Part shown: in pieces, positions 44,787 through 52,300 of the stretch | Numbering within the stretch: position 1 is the stretch's first letter | Layout of the letters: each line of letters starts with the position of its first letter | Source: Salmonirosea aquatica | GTDB lineage: Bacteria > Bacteroidota > Bacteroidia > Cytophagales > Spirosomataceae | NCBI RefSeq assembly: GCF_009296315.1 | Contig: NZ_WHLY01000002.1 | Coordinates: 3,144,501 to 3,208,500 of the forward strand | Reading direction: 5' to 3' | DNA length: 64,000 nucleotides | Program-made: the position numbers and the translations under genes | Notes under the pieces: generated by a model | What the model saw: the letters and a program-made list of their open reading frames with translations, nothing else | What the model was told of the DNA's origin: nothing | Databases searched by the model: none

Positions 44787-45545
44787 ATGAACCTCGTCCA
44801 TGAACTTGCCAAAATGATCGACCATTCGTTGTTGCACCCCACGATGACCGACGCCGAACTCCGGAAGGGCTGTGACATTTCCCGACAGTACAACGTGGCT
44901 TCCGTATGCATCAAGCCCTATGCCGTGGCAGAGGCTGTGGAATGGCTGCGCGATTCGGAGGTACGGGTAGGTACCGTCATTGGTTTTCCACACGGGAATA
45001 GCGCTGTGGGTATTAAAGTAGCCGAGACCCTACAGGCTTGCCGCGACGGTGCCACTGAAATCGACATGGTAGTGAACATCGGGAAAGTATTGCAAGAGGA
45101 CTGGGACTATGTACGCGACGAGATCAAAGCCGTGACCGAAGCTACCCATGCCCATGGTGGACTTGTGAAAGTGATTTTTGAGAATGATTATTTGACTGAG
45201 GATACCCATAAAATCCGCCTGTGTGAAATTTGCAGCGAGCTGGGTGCCGACTTCGTTAAAACTTCCACGGGTTATGGGTTTGTCAAAGGCGAGGACAGTC
45301 GCTATGGGTACCTGGGTGCCACCGAACATGACCTGAAGCTGATGCGTCACCACAGTGCGCCAAGTGTACAAGTGAAAGCAGCCGGAGGGGTACGTACCCT
45401 GGACGATTTACTGAAAGTCCGTGAGTGGGGAGTGACCCGCGTCGGGGCCACGGCTACGGTGGCGATAATCGAAGAGGCAAAACGCCGCTATACCAACGAT
45501 TTTACGCAGGGTACCCTTGCAACGGACGACACACCGGGTTACTGA
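44787..45545 (+). CDS. deoC: deoxyribose-phosphate aldolase
   Basis: DeoC cleaves 2-deoxyribose 5-phosphate into glyceraldehyde 3-phosphate and acetaldehyde, the last step of deoxynucleoside breakdown. The 252-residue TIM-barrel protein starts at ATG 44787 (MNLVHELAKMIDHSLLHPT) and has CDISRQYNVASVCIKPYAV, VIGFPHGNSAVGIKVAET, the Schiff-base lysine in ADFVKTSTGYG and the second active-site lysine in VKAAGGVRT. It lies just behind the GntR regulator on the same strand; no other deo gene is in view. The length is normal. Confidence 0.96.
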   Translation: MNLVHELAKMIDHSLLHPTMTDAELRKGCDISRQYNVASVCIKPYAVAEAVEWLRDSEVRVGTVIGFPHGNSAVGIKVAETLQACRDGATEIDMVVNIGKVLQEDWDYVRDEIKAVTEATHAHGGLVKVIFENDYLTEDTHKIRLCEICSELGADFVKTSTGYGFVKGEDSRYGYLGATEHDLKLMRHHSAPSVQVKAAGGVRTLDDLLKVREWGVTRVGATATVAIIEEAKRRYTNDFTQGTLATDDTPGY

Positions 45546-45582
45546 TTACCCGTGCCACAATTTTAAACCGTAGCACGGGTAA
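45546..45582. repeat. inverted repeat between convergent deoC and menB
   Basis: Perfect 10-bp arms TTACCCGTGC (45546-45555) and GCACGGGTAA (45573-45582), 17-nt loop, filling the whole 39-bp convergent gap. No strong T-run; a transcript-end hairpin for both genes is likely. Confidence 0.6.
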
Positions 45583-45584
45583 GA

Positions 45585-46424
45585 TCATGAATGCTTCGGA
45601 AACTGGTCGAAATCGGGTTTTCTTTTTTCTAAGAATGCATCGCGGCCTTCGCGCGCTTCGTCGGTCATGTAGCCGAGACGGGTAGCTTCGCCGGCAAATA
45701 TCTGCTGCCCCACCATGCCGTCGTCCACCAGATTGAAGGCGAATTTCAGCATGCGGATTGCCATCGGACTTTTCTCCAGAATCTCCTGCGCCCATTGATA
45801 GGCAGTGGCCTCAAGTTCGTCGTGCGGTACCACCGCATTGACCATGCCCATGTCAAAGGCTTCCTGCGCCGAGTAACTACGGCCCAGAAAGAAAATTTCG
45901 CGCGCCCGCTTCTGTCCGATTTGCCGGGCCAGGTAGGCTGAGCCGTAGCCCGCGTCGTAACTGGCCACGTTGGCATCGGTTTGCTTGAAAATAGCGTGTT
46001 CCTTGCTGGCCAATGTCAGGTCGCATACTACGTGCAGGCTGTGCCCGCCGCCCACGGCCCAGCCCGGTACCACGGCAATGACGGGCTTAGTCATGAAGCG
46101 AATTTGCCGCTGTACTTCCAGAATATTCAGGCGGTCGAGGCCATCGTTGCCTTTGTAGCCCGCTTTGTCGCGGAAGCGCTGGTCGCCGCCCGAACAAAAC
46201 GAGTACACGCCGTCTTTGGCCGGGCCTTCGCCCGAAAGCAGCACCACACCGATGGTACCATCATTGCGGGCGTCTTCGAAGGCATCCAGTAGTTCAAACA
46301 CAGTGCCGGGCCGGAACGCATTGCGCACATCAGGGCGGTTGAAGGCGATGCGAGCTACCCCGTTATACTTCCGGTAGGTAATATCTTCGTATTCTTTGGC
46401 GGTTTGCCAGTCAGGAACTTGCAT
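45585..46424 (-). CDS. menB: 1,4-dihydroxy-2-naphthoyl-CoA synthase
   Basis: MenB closes the naphthoquinone ring of menaquinone, the main respiratory quinone of Bacteroidota, from o-succinylbenzoyl-CoA. The 279-residue crotonase-fold protein has RIAFNRPDVRNAFRPGTVFE, oxyanion-hole residues in YSFCSGGDQRF, GHSLHVVCDLTLAS and the MenB signature QTDANVASYDAGYGSAYLAR. The Asp in QTDA suggests the bicarbonate-independent type (family knowledge, moderate certainty). It ends in FLEKRKPDFDQFP, typical of the long MenB form. It lies 24 bp behind vapC on the same strand and away from other men genes. Confidence 0.95.
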   Translation of the reverse strand: MQVPDWQTAKEYEDITYRKYNGVARIAFNRPDVRNAFRPGTVFELLDAFEDARNDGTIGVVLLSGEGPAKDGVYSFCSGGDQRFRDKAGYKGNDGLDRLNILEVQRQIRFMTKPVIAVVPGWAVGGGHSLHVVCDLTLASKEHAIFKQTDANVASYDAGYGSAYLARQIGQKRAREIFFLGRSYSAQEAFDMGMVNAVVPHDELEATAYQWAQEILEKSPMAIRMLKFAFNLVDDGMVGQQIFAGEATRLGYMTDEAREGRDAFLEKRKPDFDQFPKHS

Positions 46425-46448
46425 TTTCGTCAGAGTCAGCTTTTTATT

Positions 46449-46850
46449 TTACACCCAATTCTCGATTTTCAATCCTTCAACCCGATTGAATTCTTTTTCA
46501 TTATTGGTTACCAGCGTTATTCCTAAGCTTTTCGCATGGGCAGCAATTAAGGTATCTAATGATCCAATAGGTGTACCTTTCCTCTCTAAATCGAATCTTA
46601 TTTCACCATAAGCCATCGCAGCATTGCTTCCAAAGTCAACTATTTCAAGGGGAAGCAAAAACTGAAAAAGTGCCGACTGGTTTTTTTCTGGTTGAGAACT
46701 TTTATGTACCCCAAAAACCAATTCGGCTAAAGTAATCGATGATAATCCGACGCTCCCGAGTGGTAGCTGTCGAAATTTTTCAAAAACTTGAAGCGGCTTT
46801 TTCTTGATAATATAAATGCAGATGTTGGTATCGAGCATGTATTCCATCAA
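46449..46850 (-). CDS. vapC: VapC-type PIN-domain toxin
   Basis: VapC toxins are Mg2+-dependent PIN-domain RNases, often cleaving initiator tRNA or rRNA. The 133-residue protein has the acidic residues of the PIN site: Asp in YMLDTNICIYII, Glu in LAELVFGVH, and Asp in GSLDTLIAAHAKSLG. The fourth position is LVTNNEKEF, as in the MvpA/VapC subgroup. It overlaps the antitoxin gene by 4 bp, the usual coupling. menB begins 24 bp downstream, so read-through into menB is possible. Confidence 0.92.
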   Translation of the reverse strand: MMEYMLDTNICIYIIKKKPLQVFEKFRQLPLGSVGLSSITLAELVFGVHKSSQPEKNQSALFQFLLPLEIVDFGSNAAMAYGEIRFDLERKGTPIGSLDTLIAAHAKSLGITLVTNNEKEFNRVEGLKIENWV

Positions 46851-47083
46851 TCGAAGTTTTCCCTCTGCTGAACAGCAGGCTGTCCTCTATCGTCCATGAA
46901 GTCGCGAGTGAATTCGCTAACGCTATTCTCAAGATTTTCCCAAGGCTTATGGAAAGGGATTACAAACAAAGCATTGCCCACTTTCTTGATATATACCTTG
47001 TCGTCATCGATTTTGAAATCTTCGGGAATTTTAAGGGATTGGTAACCCGCACTTTCGAGAATGTCTGTAGTCTCAAACGCCAT
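46847..47083 (-). CDS. vapB: VapB-type antitoxin
   Basis: A 78-residue protein directly upstream of vapC with a 4-bp overlap. The N-terminal half resembles the AbrB/VagC swapped-hairpin DNA-binding fold (SAGYQSLKIPEDFKIDDDKV, VYIKKVGNALFVIPF). The C-terminal part, with ENSVSEFTRDFMDDRGQ, would bind and block VapC. It is assigned by partner and fold pattern. It is expected to repress its own promoter together with VapC. Confidence 0.88.
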   Translation of the reverse strand: MAFETTDILESAGYQSLKIPEDFKIDDDKVYIKKVGNALFVIPFHKPWENLENSVSEFTRDFMDDRGQPAVQQRENFD

Positions 47084-47105
47084 AATCGCTAATCGCTTTT
47101 TTCTT

Positions 47106-47113
47106 CAAATTTA
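47106..47113 (-). promoter_or_regulatory. possible -7 promoter element of vapBC
   Basis: On the - strand TAAATTTG is a full match to TAnnTTTG, 22 bp before the vapB ATG. The short leader contains a tandem GCGATTAGCGATT that could be an operator half-site pair. Confidence 0.45.
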
Positions 47114-47181
47114 TAATTATTTTTCCAGACAGTACTTGATCATTAAAATACCATGCAAACTAATCAGGTGGAATAAACAAA

Positions 47182-47235
47182 AAGGTACGTTGCGATTTCA
47201 GTTTTCATTCGAAAACTGAAATCGCAACGTACCTT
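47182..47235. terminator. 25-bp perfect hairpin ending the second SusC/SusD pair
   Basis: Left arm 47182-47206 and right arm 47211-47235 are perfect reverse complements (25 bp, starting AAGGTACGTTGCG) around the loop ATTC. On the - strand the stem is followed by TTTTTG, so it terminates the SusD transcript 19 bp after its stop and insulates vapBC. Confidence 0.85.
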
Positions 47236-47253
47236 CATTACCCGATCATTCGG

Positions 47254-48939
47254 CTAATAGCTGTCGTTCTGCTTAAGGTACCCCGGTAGGTTGGAAGCGC
47301 CGTCGATAGCGGTTTGGGGGATCGGGAAAATACGCTTCTTCGGGTCTTTGTTGGATTTTTCCGTCCAGCTGTCTTCGTACTTGCCGAAGCGGATCATATC
47401 GGTACGGCGGAGCATTTCCCAGTAAAACTCAAAACCCCGCTCGCGGTACAGCAGATCCAGATTCATGGTCGTCAGGGCTGGGGGTGGGGTACCCCGTGCG
47501 GTGCGGGCGGCACGGACGGTATTCACGTCGGCCAGAGCGGCCGCTTCTCCACCGCCTTTGCGCAGTTTGGCTTCGGCCCGCATCAGGTAGGCATCCGCCA
47601 GGCGCACGATGATGAGGTCGGCCTCGCCGAAGTTACGCCCGCTCGTCGACTTCTTGCTGAACTCGTACTTCTCTACCCGATACCCCGTATTGTAGTTGCT
47701 TCCTTCCACGGTAAAATCGATTTTTTCCGTAAAATTCACCGCCAGGGTAGGTTTGTTACGCGTATCGTGAAACAGCTTGCCTACTTTCATTTTGCCGTCG
47801 GGACATTTCAAAAAGGCTCCATTGACACGCAACAGACCGTACTGCTGGCCGCGCAGAATACCCCGGTTGATGTTGAAATTGTCCGCTGCTACGCACGAAT
47901 CGGCGGGATTGGAATAGATGGAAAGGTTCTGTTTGTAGAAACGCGGGTCTATCGACGGGTCCTGGGAGCCGTAAGCCTTGGCCCAGGTCTGATAAAAATC
48001 GGACGTAATGCCGGGTCCGTCGGTACCATTAGCCGCGGGGTAGGCAGGTAACGGAAACTGATCGCCTGAGAGCGAGAAGTACGACATACGGTTGTGGCCG
48101 TTCAGGTCGGCCCGCTGGTCCACGGCAAATACTAGCTCCTTGTTGGTGTGGTTGTCCATATCGAAGATGGAGAAGTACTCGTTCGCCAGGCTGTACTGCC
48201 CCGACGAAACGATCTTGTCGCAGTATTCTACCACTTTGTCCATTTCTTCCGGTTTGAACGCCGGGGTACCATAAGGATCGCGATACACGGCGGCATTTAG
48301 GTACAGCCGCGCCAGCAAGCCCCAGACCGCGCCTTTGGAAATTCGACCCGGCCCTACGTTAGCCTGCACGTCGGGTTCGACGGCCAGCAGTTCGTTCTTA
48401 ATAAATTCGACGGCCTCTTCTCCGCGCAAAATTTTGGAATTGGTACCTAGATCGTCTTTCACAAACACCAGCCCCCACATATCCAGCGTCAGCATGGAGT
48501 AGTAGGCCCGCAGCCCACGAGCTTCGGCGAGGTAGGTTTTGGTGATAGGGTCATTCAGGGTCGGCAGCGCGTTGAGCGCCGTGATCGTCCGCGAAACGCC
48601 TTGCAGAATCAGGTTCCAGGTGTTGCGGATATTCGGATCGGTGCTGGTGTAGGTATGCTGGTGCATGGCCAGGTAAATGCCGTTATCGCCCCAATCGGTG
48701 CCGCCCCGGTAAGGTAGGATGGCCTCGTCGGTGGAAATTTCCTGTAAAGCAAAATAATTGGTGTGCGTGAAAATATTGGGTAGCAGGGCGTAGGCAGGTA
48801 CCAGAATGCCATCAGCCGCCTGCCGGTCCGAAAGTCCGCTGGCCGAGGTTTCGTCCAGAATGTTCTCTTCCAGGTTGGTACAACCGAAGAAAACCAAAAA
48901 GCTCGCGAAAGCAAGGGTGCTATATAGTTTCTTATTCAT
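47254..48939 (-). CDS. RagB/SusD-family nutrient-uptake lipoprotein (pair 2)
   Basis: A 561-residue SusD-like lipoprotein: signal with lipobox FLVFFGC (Cys20), helical TPR region (KTYLAEARGLRAYYSMLTLD) and the C-terminal RagB part (ADLIIVRLADAYLMRAEAKL, LLYRERGFEFYWEMLRRTDM). It ends PIPQTAIDGASNLPGYLKQ. It lies 12 bp after its SusC. The protein is clearly different from the SusD of pair 1 in length and sequence, so the substrate probably differs. No hydrolase or regulator accompanies this pair. Confidence 0.95.
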   Translation of the reverse strand: MNKKLYSTLAFASFLVFFGCTNLEENILDETSASGLSDRQAADGILVPAYALLPNIFTHTNYFALQEISTDEAILPYRGGTDWGDNGIYLAMHQHTYTSTDPNIRNTWNLILQGVSRTITALNALPTLNDPITKTYLAEARGLRAYYSMLTLDMWGLVFVKDDLGTNSKILRGEEAVEFIKNELLAVEPDVQANVGPGRISKGAVWGLLARLYLNAAVYRDPYGTPAFKPEEMDKVVEYCDKIVSSGQYSLANEYFSIFDMDNHTNKELVFAVDQRADLNGHNRMSYFSLSGDQFPLPAYPAANGTDGPGITSDFYQTWAKAYGSQDPSIDPRFYKQNLSIYSNPADSCVAADNFNINRGILRGQQYGLLRVNGAFLKCPDGKMKVGKLFHDTRNKPTLAVNFTEKIDFTVEGSNYNTGYRVEKYEFSKKSTSGRNFGEADLIIVRLADAYLMRAEAKLRKGGGEAAALADVNTVRAARTARGTPPPALTTMNLDLLYRERGFEFYWEMLRRTDMIRFGKYEDSWTEKSNKDPKKRIFPIPQTAIDGASNLPGYLKQNDSY

Positions 48940-48951
48940 GATTCTTTTTTG

Positions 48952-51933
48952 TTAAAACGTCACATTAAGTCCGAATACAAACGTCTTGGCCTTGGGGTAG
49001 CTGAGGTAGTCCACGCCGTAGGAAGAGACTCCGTTGATCTGGCGGTCGTTGTTGACTTCGGGATCGTAGCCGTTGTACTTCGTGATCAGGAACAGATTCT
49101 GACCCGTAGCCGAAAGCCGGATACCTGAAATCCAGCGGTCGATGCCCAGGGACTTGGTGTTAAATGAGTAGCCCAGCGACATATTGTTCAGCCGGAAATA
49201 CGCCCCGCTCTTAAGGTACCTCGACGAAACCGGCGCTGAATTGTTGATGGATTCCTCAGTCGCTTCGATGGCCTCGGGGATCACATTCTGGCCCTTAGAC
49301 AATTTATTTTTGTAAAAATAAGAGTTGGCCGTGTTGTCGTACACCTTGTTGCCCGTCACGCCATTGAAATTGAAGGACAAATCGAAGCCTTTGTGCGATA
49401 CGCCTCCATTGATGTTGTATTGCCGGGTGGGAAGCGCAGTACCTAGAGTCACACGGTCTTTGTCGGTGACGATGCCGTCGCCATCGGTGTCGCGGAAGGT
49501 ACTGATGCCTTTATCATCGAAACCCGTGAATTCTTTCAGGTAGAAGGTACCGATCGGCTGCCCGTTGATGTAGCCGTTGATCGTGGCCGAAGTCAGACCT
49601 GAACCCTGCGCCGACCCGGAAGGAATGACCGAGTAGGGCGAACCTTCGACGTTGTTGCTGATAAAAGTAATGTTGCCGCCGATATTGGCCCGCAGGCCGT
49701 TGCCCGCTGTGTAGCGGTAGTTCAGGTCTAGTTCCAGGCCGCGGTTCGTGATCGTCATGTCCGGCACGTTGGTCCAGAACGTGTTGGCGGGTTGCACGGG
49801 ATCGGCGGGGATCACTTCGAGCAGGATATTATTCGAGACTTTGTTGAAATAGTCGATGCTACCCGACAGCGCGTTGCTGAACAGCGCAAAATCAAGCCCC
49901 ACATCCGTTTGTTTGGAAACCTCCCATTGAATATTGGGGTTGGCTAGTCGGGTGTAGGATGTCCCCGGCACATACGGGTCCGTGTCGTTCAGCGGGTAGC
50001 TGGTGGTACCGGAAACCTGCGACGTGAATAAGGCCTGCGTGATTTTGGAAGGAATTTCCTGGTTGCCCGTCTGGCCGTAACCCGCCCGTAATTTCAGGTC
50101 GTTGAAAGGCGACGATTTCATGAACTCTTCTTCCGAAAGCCGCCAGCCTACCGATGCCGACGGGAAAACCCCGTACTTATTGTTGGCTCCGAACTTGGAC
50201 GAACCGTCGGCCCGCACAGTGGCCGTCAGCAGGTATTTGTCTTTGAATTGATAATTGACGCGCCCGAAAAAGGACTGCAATTCATTTTCGGTGGCAAAGC
50301 CCGTCGGACGATTCTGGGCGAAAGTCAATTCCTGGCCCAGGCCGGGGTTATAAATGGGTTCGATACTGGAAATCGGGAATTTGTTGACGCTCGAACTACG
50401 GCTTTGGATAAAAAACTTCTGGTACGAGTGGCCCACCAACCCTGTGAAGCTGTGATTTTCTTTATTCAGCGTGTAAGTCACGTAGTTCTCGATCAGGGTG
50501 TTCCGGTTGACTGCGTTGATCGTTTCAAGCCGTCCATCCTGCTGCGGTATGGCATTGGCCAGTGACTGCAAGTCACGCACCGAGTTGGAGTTATCCACCC
50601 CGAAATTCAACTTATAGACCAGCCCTTCGATAATCCTGAACGAAGGCGTGATGTTAGCTACTACACGGTTGGTGGTCGTGATGTCTTTTTCCAGACCCAA
50701 GGGAATCAGCGGGTTATTTCCATTCTGCGTCTGGAAGAGCTTACCGTCCTTATAGGCAGGGTAGGTAGGATTGGACGAAATGGCACCGCCGATCATACTG
50801 CCGATGGGCGGGCGGTTGTTGTTGACGTAGGAGGCGTTTAAGTTTACGTCCACGCTCAGGCGATCATCGGGCAGAAATTTCTGGGTTACGTTGATACGGC
50901 CCGTATAGCGTTTCAAGTCGCTTTTTTTCAGGATACCTTGCTGATTCTGTACGCCCAGTGAAGCGTAATAAGACAGCTTATCGGCTCCGCCGCCGAACGA
51001 CAGGTTGTGGTTTTGGGTATAGGCCGTGCGGGTGATTTCCTTCTGCCAATCGGTATTGGCGCCCAGGTCTTCCAGGGTACCCCCTACGGCGGGTACTTGC
51101 TTGCGGTACTCGTCGGCGGAGTAAACCGCCAGCGGACGCGCCAGATTCGAAATGCCCAGACTGGTCGAGAAAGTCAGGCTCGAGACACCTGCCTTACCTT
51201 TTTTGGTGGTGATCAGTATTACACCATTGGCACCCCGCGAACCGTAGATGGCCGTAGCCGAGGCATCCTTAAGTACGTCGATAGACTCGATGTCCTGGGG
51301 GTTGAGGAACGTCAGGGGGTTCGTGGCTCCGCCCGTGCCGGAATTGTCCAGCGCCAGGCCATCCAGTACGAACAGCGGCGTACTACCTGTCCGCACGCCG
51401 CCCGGTCCGCGGATCGTGATGGATTGTGATCCGCCGGGCTCGCCGCTGGCCGAGGTAACATTCACCCCCGCTACTTTTCCCTGCAAAAGTTGCTCCGGTG
51501 AATTGATGATTCCCTTGTTGAATTCGGTACTCTGCAACGATTTGACCGAGCCCGTCATGTCTTTCTTGGTGGTGGTACCATAACCAATGACTACCACCTG
51601 GCTCAGGTCCGAAGCTTCCGATTTTAGCTCTACATTGATCGTGCTGCGCCCATTGACAGGTACCTCCTGCTTTTCGAAGCCAATAAAGCCAAACACCAAC
51701 ACTGAATTGGCGTCGGTGGTCGTAATCGTGTAGTTGCCGTTGGCATCGGTGTTGGTACCACGTTGGGTACCTTTTACTACCACACTACATCCCACGAGCG
51801 CATCCTGGGTGGTGGCGTCGGTTACCCGGCCTGTGACGGTAGTTTGTGCCTGGACCTGTGCTGCCCACAGCAGCGCGAGAGCCAGGCCGAGTAAGCTTTT
51901 AAGTGGGGGAGGAAAAAAGGAAAAGTGCTTCAT
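48952..51933 (-). CDS. SusC/RagA-family TonB-dependent receptor (pair 2)
   Basis: A 993-residue SusC-type channel: signal peptide (LLGLALALLWAAQVQAQ), carboxypeptidase-regulatory domain (VTGRVTDATTQDALVGCSVV), the SusC signature QVVVIGYGTTTKKDMTGSVK, plug motifs (LFVLDGLALDN, IYGSRGANGVILITTKKGKA) and a barrel ending KTFVFGLNVTF. All parts are present. The ATG at 51933 places the signal peptide correctly. Energised uptake of an oligosaccharide or peptide across the outer membrane is the family role. A -7 element lies about 135 bp upstream. Confidence 0.96.
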   Translation of the reverse strand: MKHFSFFPPPLKSLLGLALALLWAAQVQAQTTVTGRVTDATTQDALVGCSVVVKGTQRGTNTDANGNYTITTTDANSVLVFGFIGFEKQEVPVNGRSTINVELKSEASDLSQVVVIGYGTTTKKDMTGSVKSLQSTEFNKGIINSPEQLLQGKVAGVNVTSASGEPGGSQSITIRGPGGVRTGSTPLFVLDGLALDNSGTGGATNPLTFLNPQDIESIDVLKDASATAIYGSRGANGVILITTKKGKAGVSSLTFSTSLGISNLARPLAVYSADEYRKQVPAVGGTLEDLGANTDWQKEITRTAYTQNHNLSFGGGADKLSYYASLGVQNQQGILKKSDLKRYTGRINVTQKFLPDDRLSVDVNLNASYVNNNRPPIGSMIGGAISSNPTYPAYKDGKLFQTQNGNNPLIPLGLEKDITTTNRVVANITPSFRIIEGLVYKLNFGVDNSNSVRDLQSLANAIPQQDGRLETINAVNRNTLIENYVTYTLNKENHSFTGLVGHSYQKFFIQSRSSSVNKFPISSIEPIYNPGLGQELTFAQNRPTGFATENELQSFFGRVNYQFKDKYLLTATVRADGSSKFGANNKYGVFPSASVGWRLSEEEFMKSSPFNDLKLRAGYGQTGNQEIPSKITQALFTSQVSGTTSYPLNDTDPYVPGTSYTRLANPNIQWEVSKQTDVGLDFALFSNALSGSIDYFNKVSNNILLEVIPADPVQPANTFWTNVPDMTITNRGLELDLNYRYTAGNGLRANIGGNITFISNNVEGSPYSVIPSGSAQGSGLTSATINGYINGQPIGTFYLKEFTGFDDKGISTFRDTDGDGIVTDKDRVTLGTALPTRQYNINGGVSHKGFDLSFNFNGVTGNKVYDNTANSYFYKNKLSKGQNVIPEAIEATEESINNSAPVSSRYLKSGAYFRLNNMSLGYSFNTKSLGIDRWISGIRLSATGQNLFLITKYNGYDPEVNNDRQINGVSSYGVDYLSYPKAKTFVFGLNVTF

Positions 51934-52066
51934 AGAAACTGGTTTTTAGAGTGCTAAAAGAATAAACTGCAAAAATGAGAATTTTAAGAAAGGCGTGGGC
52001 GCTTTTTAAAAATTGTTAATAAAATAATGAAAAACAAGCCGGTTCCAGTAATATACCCTTCATGAA

Positions 52067-52074
52067 CAAAAATA
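52067..52074 (-). promoter_or_regulatory. possible -7 promoter element of susC (pair 2)
   Basis: On the - strand TATTTTTG matches TAnnTTTG about 134 bp before the susC ATG; it implies a leader of roughly 125 nt. No clear -33 box. Confidence 0.4.
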
Positions 52075-52261
52075 CCATTTATATAAGAAAAAATTGCACG
52101 TTTCAGGCTCATATCAATTTTGTGTAATCGGATTTGGTCGTTCGCTAGCTTACAGCCAGAAAGGAGACTGGTTTTCTTTGCTTCACTCCCGAATCATCGT
52201 ATTCCATCCGCTAATTCCTGTGCTTCATCACAAACGGAATGCATAGAGACGGACGACTAGA

Positions 52262-52269
52262 TAGTTTTG
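52262..52269 (+). promoter_or_regulatory. possible -7 promoter element of the TonB receptor gene
   Basis: TAGTTTTG, a full -7 match, lies 31 bp before ATG 52301. The -33 box is not obvious. Confidence 0.42.
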
Positions 52270-52300
52270 TAGCATCAGGATTTCAAAACATCCATTGGCC

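Larger units (their letters stand above)
51934..52300. other. 367-bp divergent control region
   Basis: No gene or RNA recognised between the divergent susC and the TonB receptor gene. It is AT-rich on the susC side and contains the two promoter candidates listed separately (52067-52074 on -, 52262-52269 on +). Confidence 0.6.
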
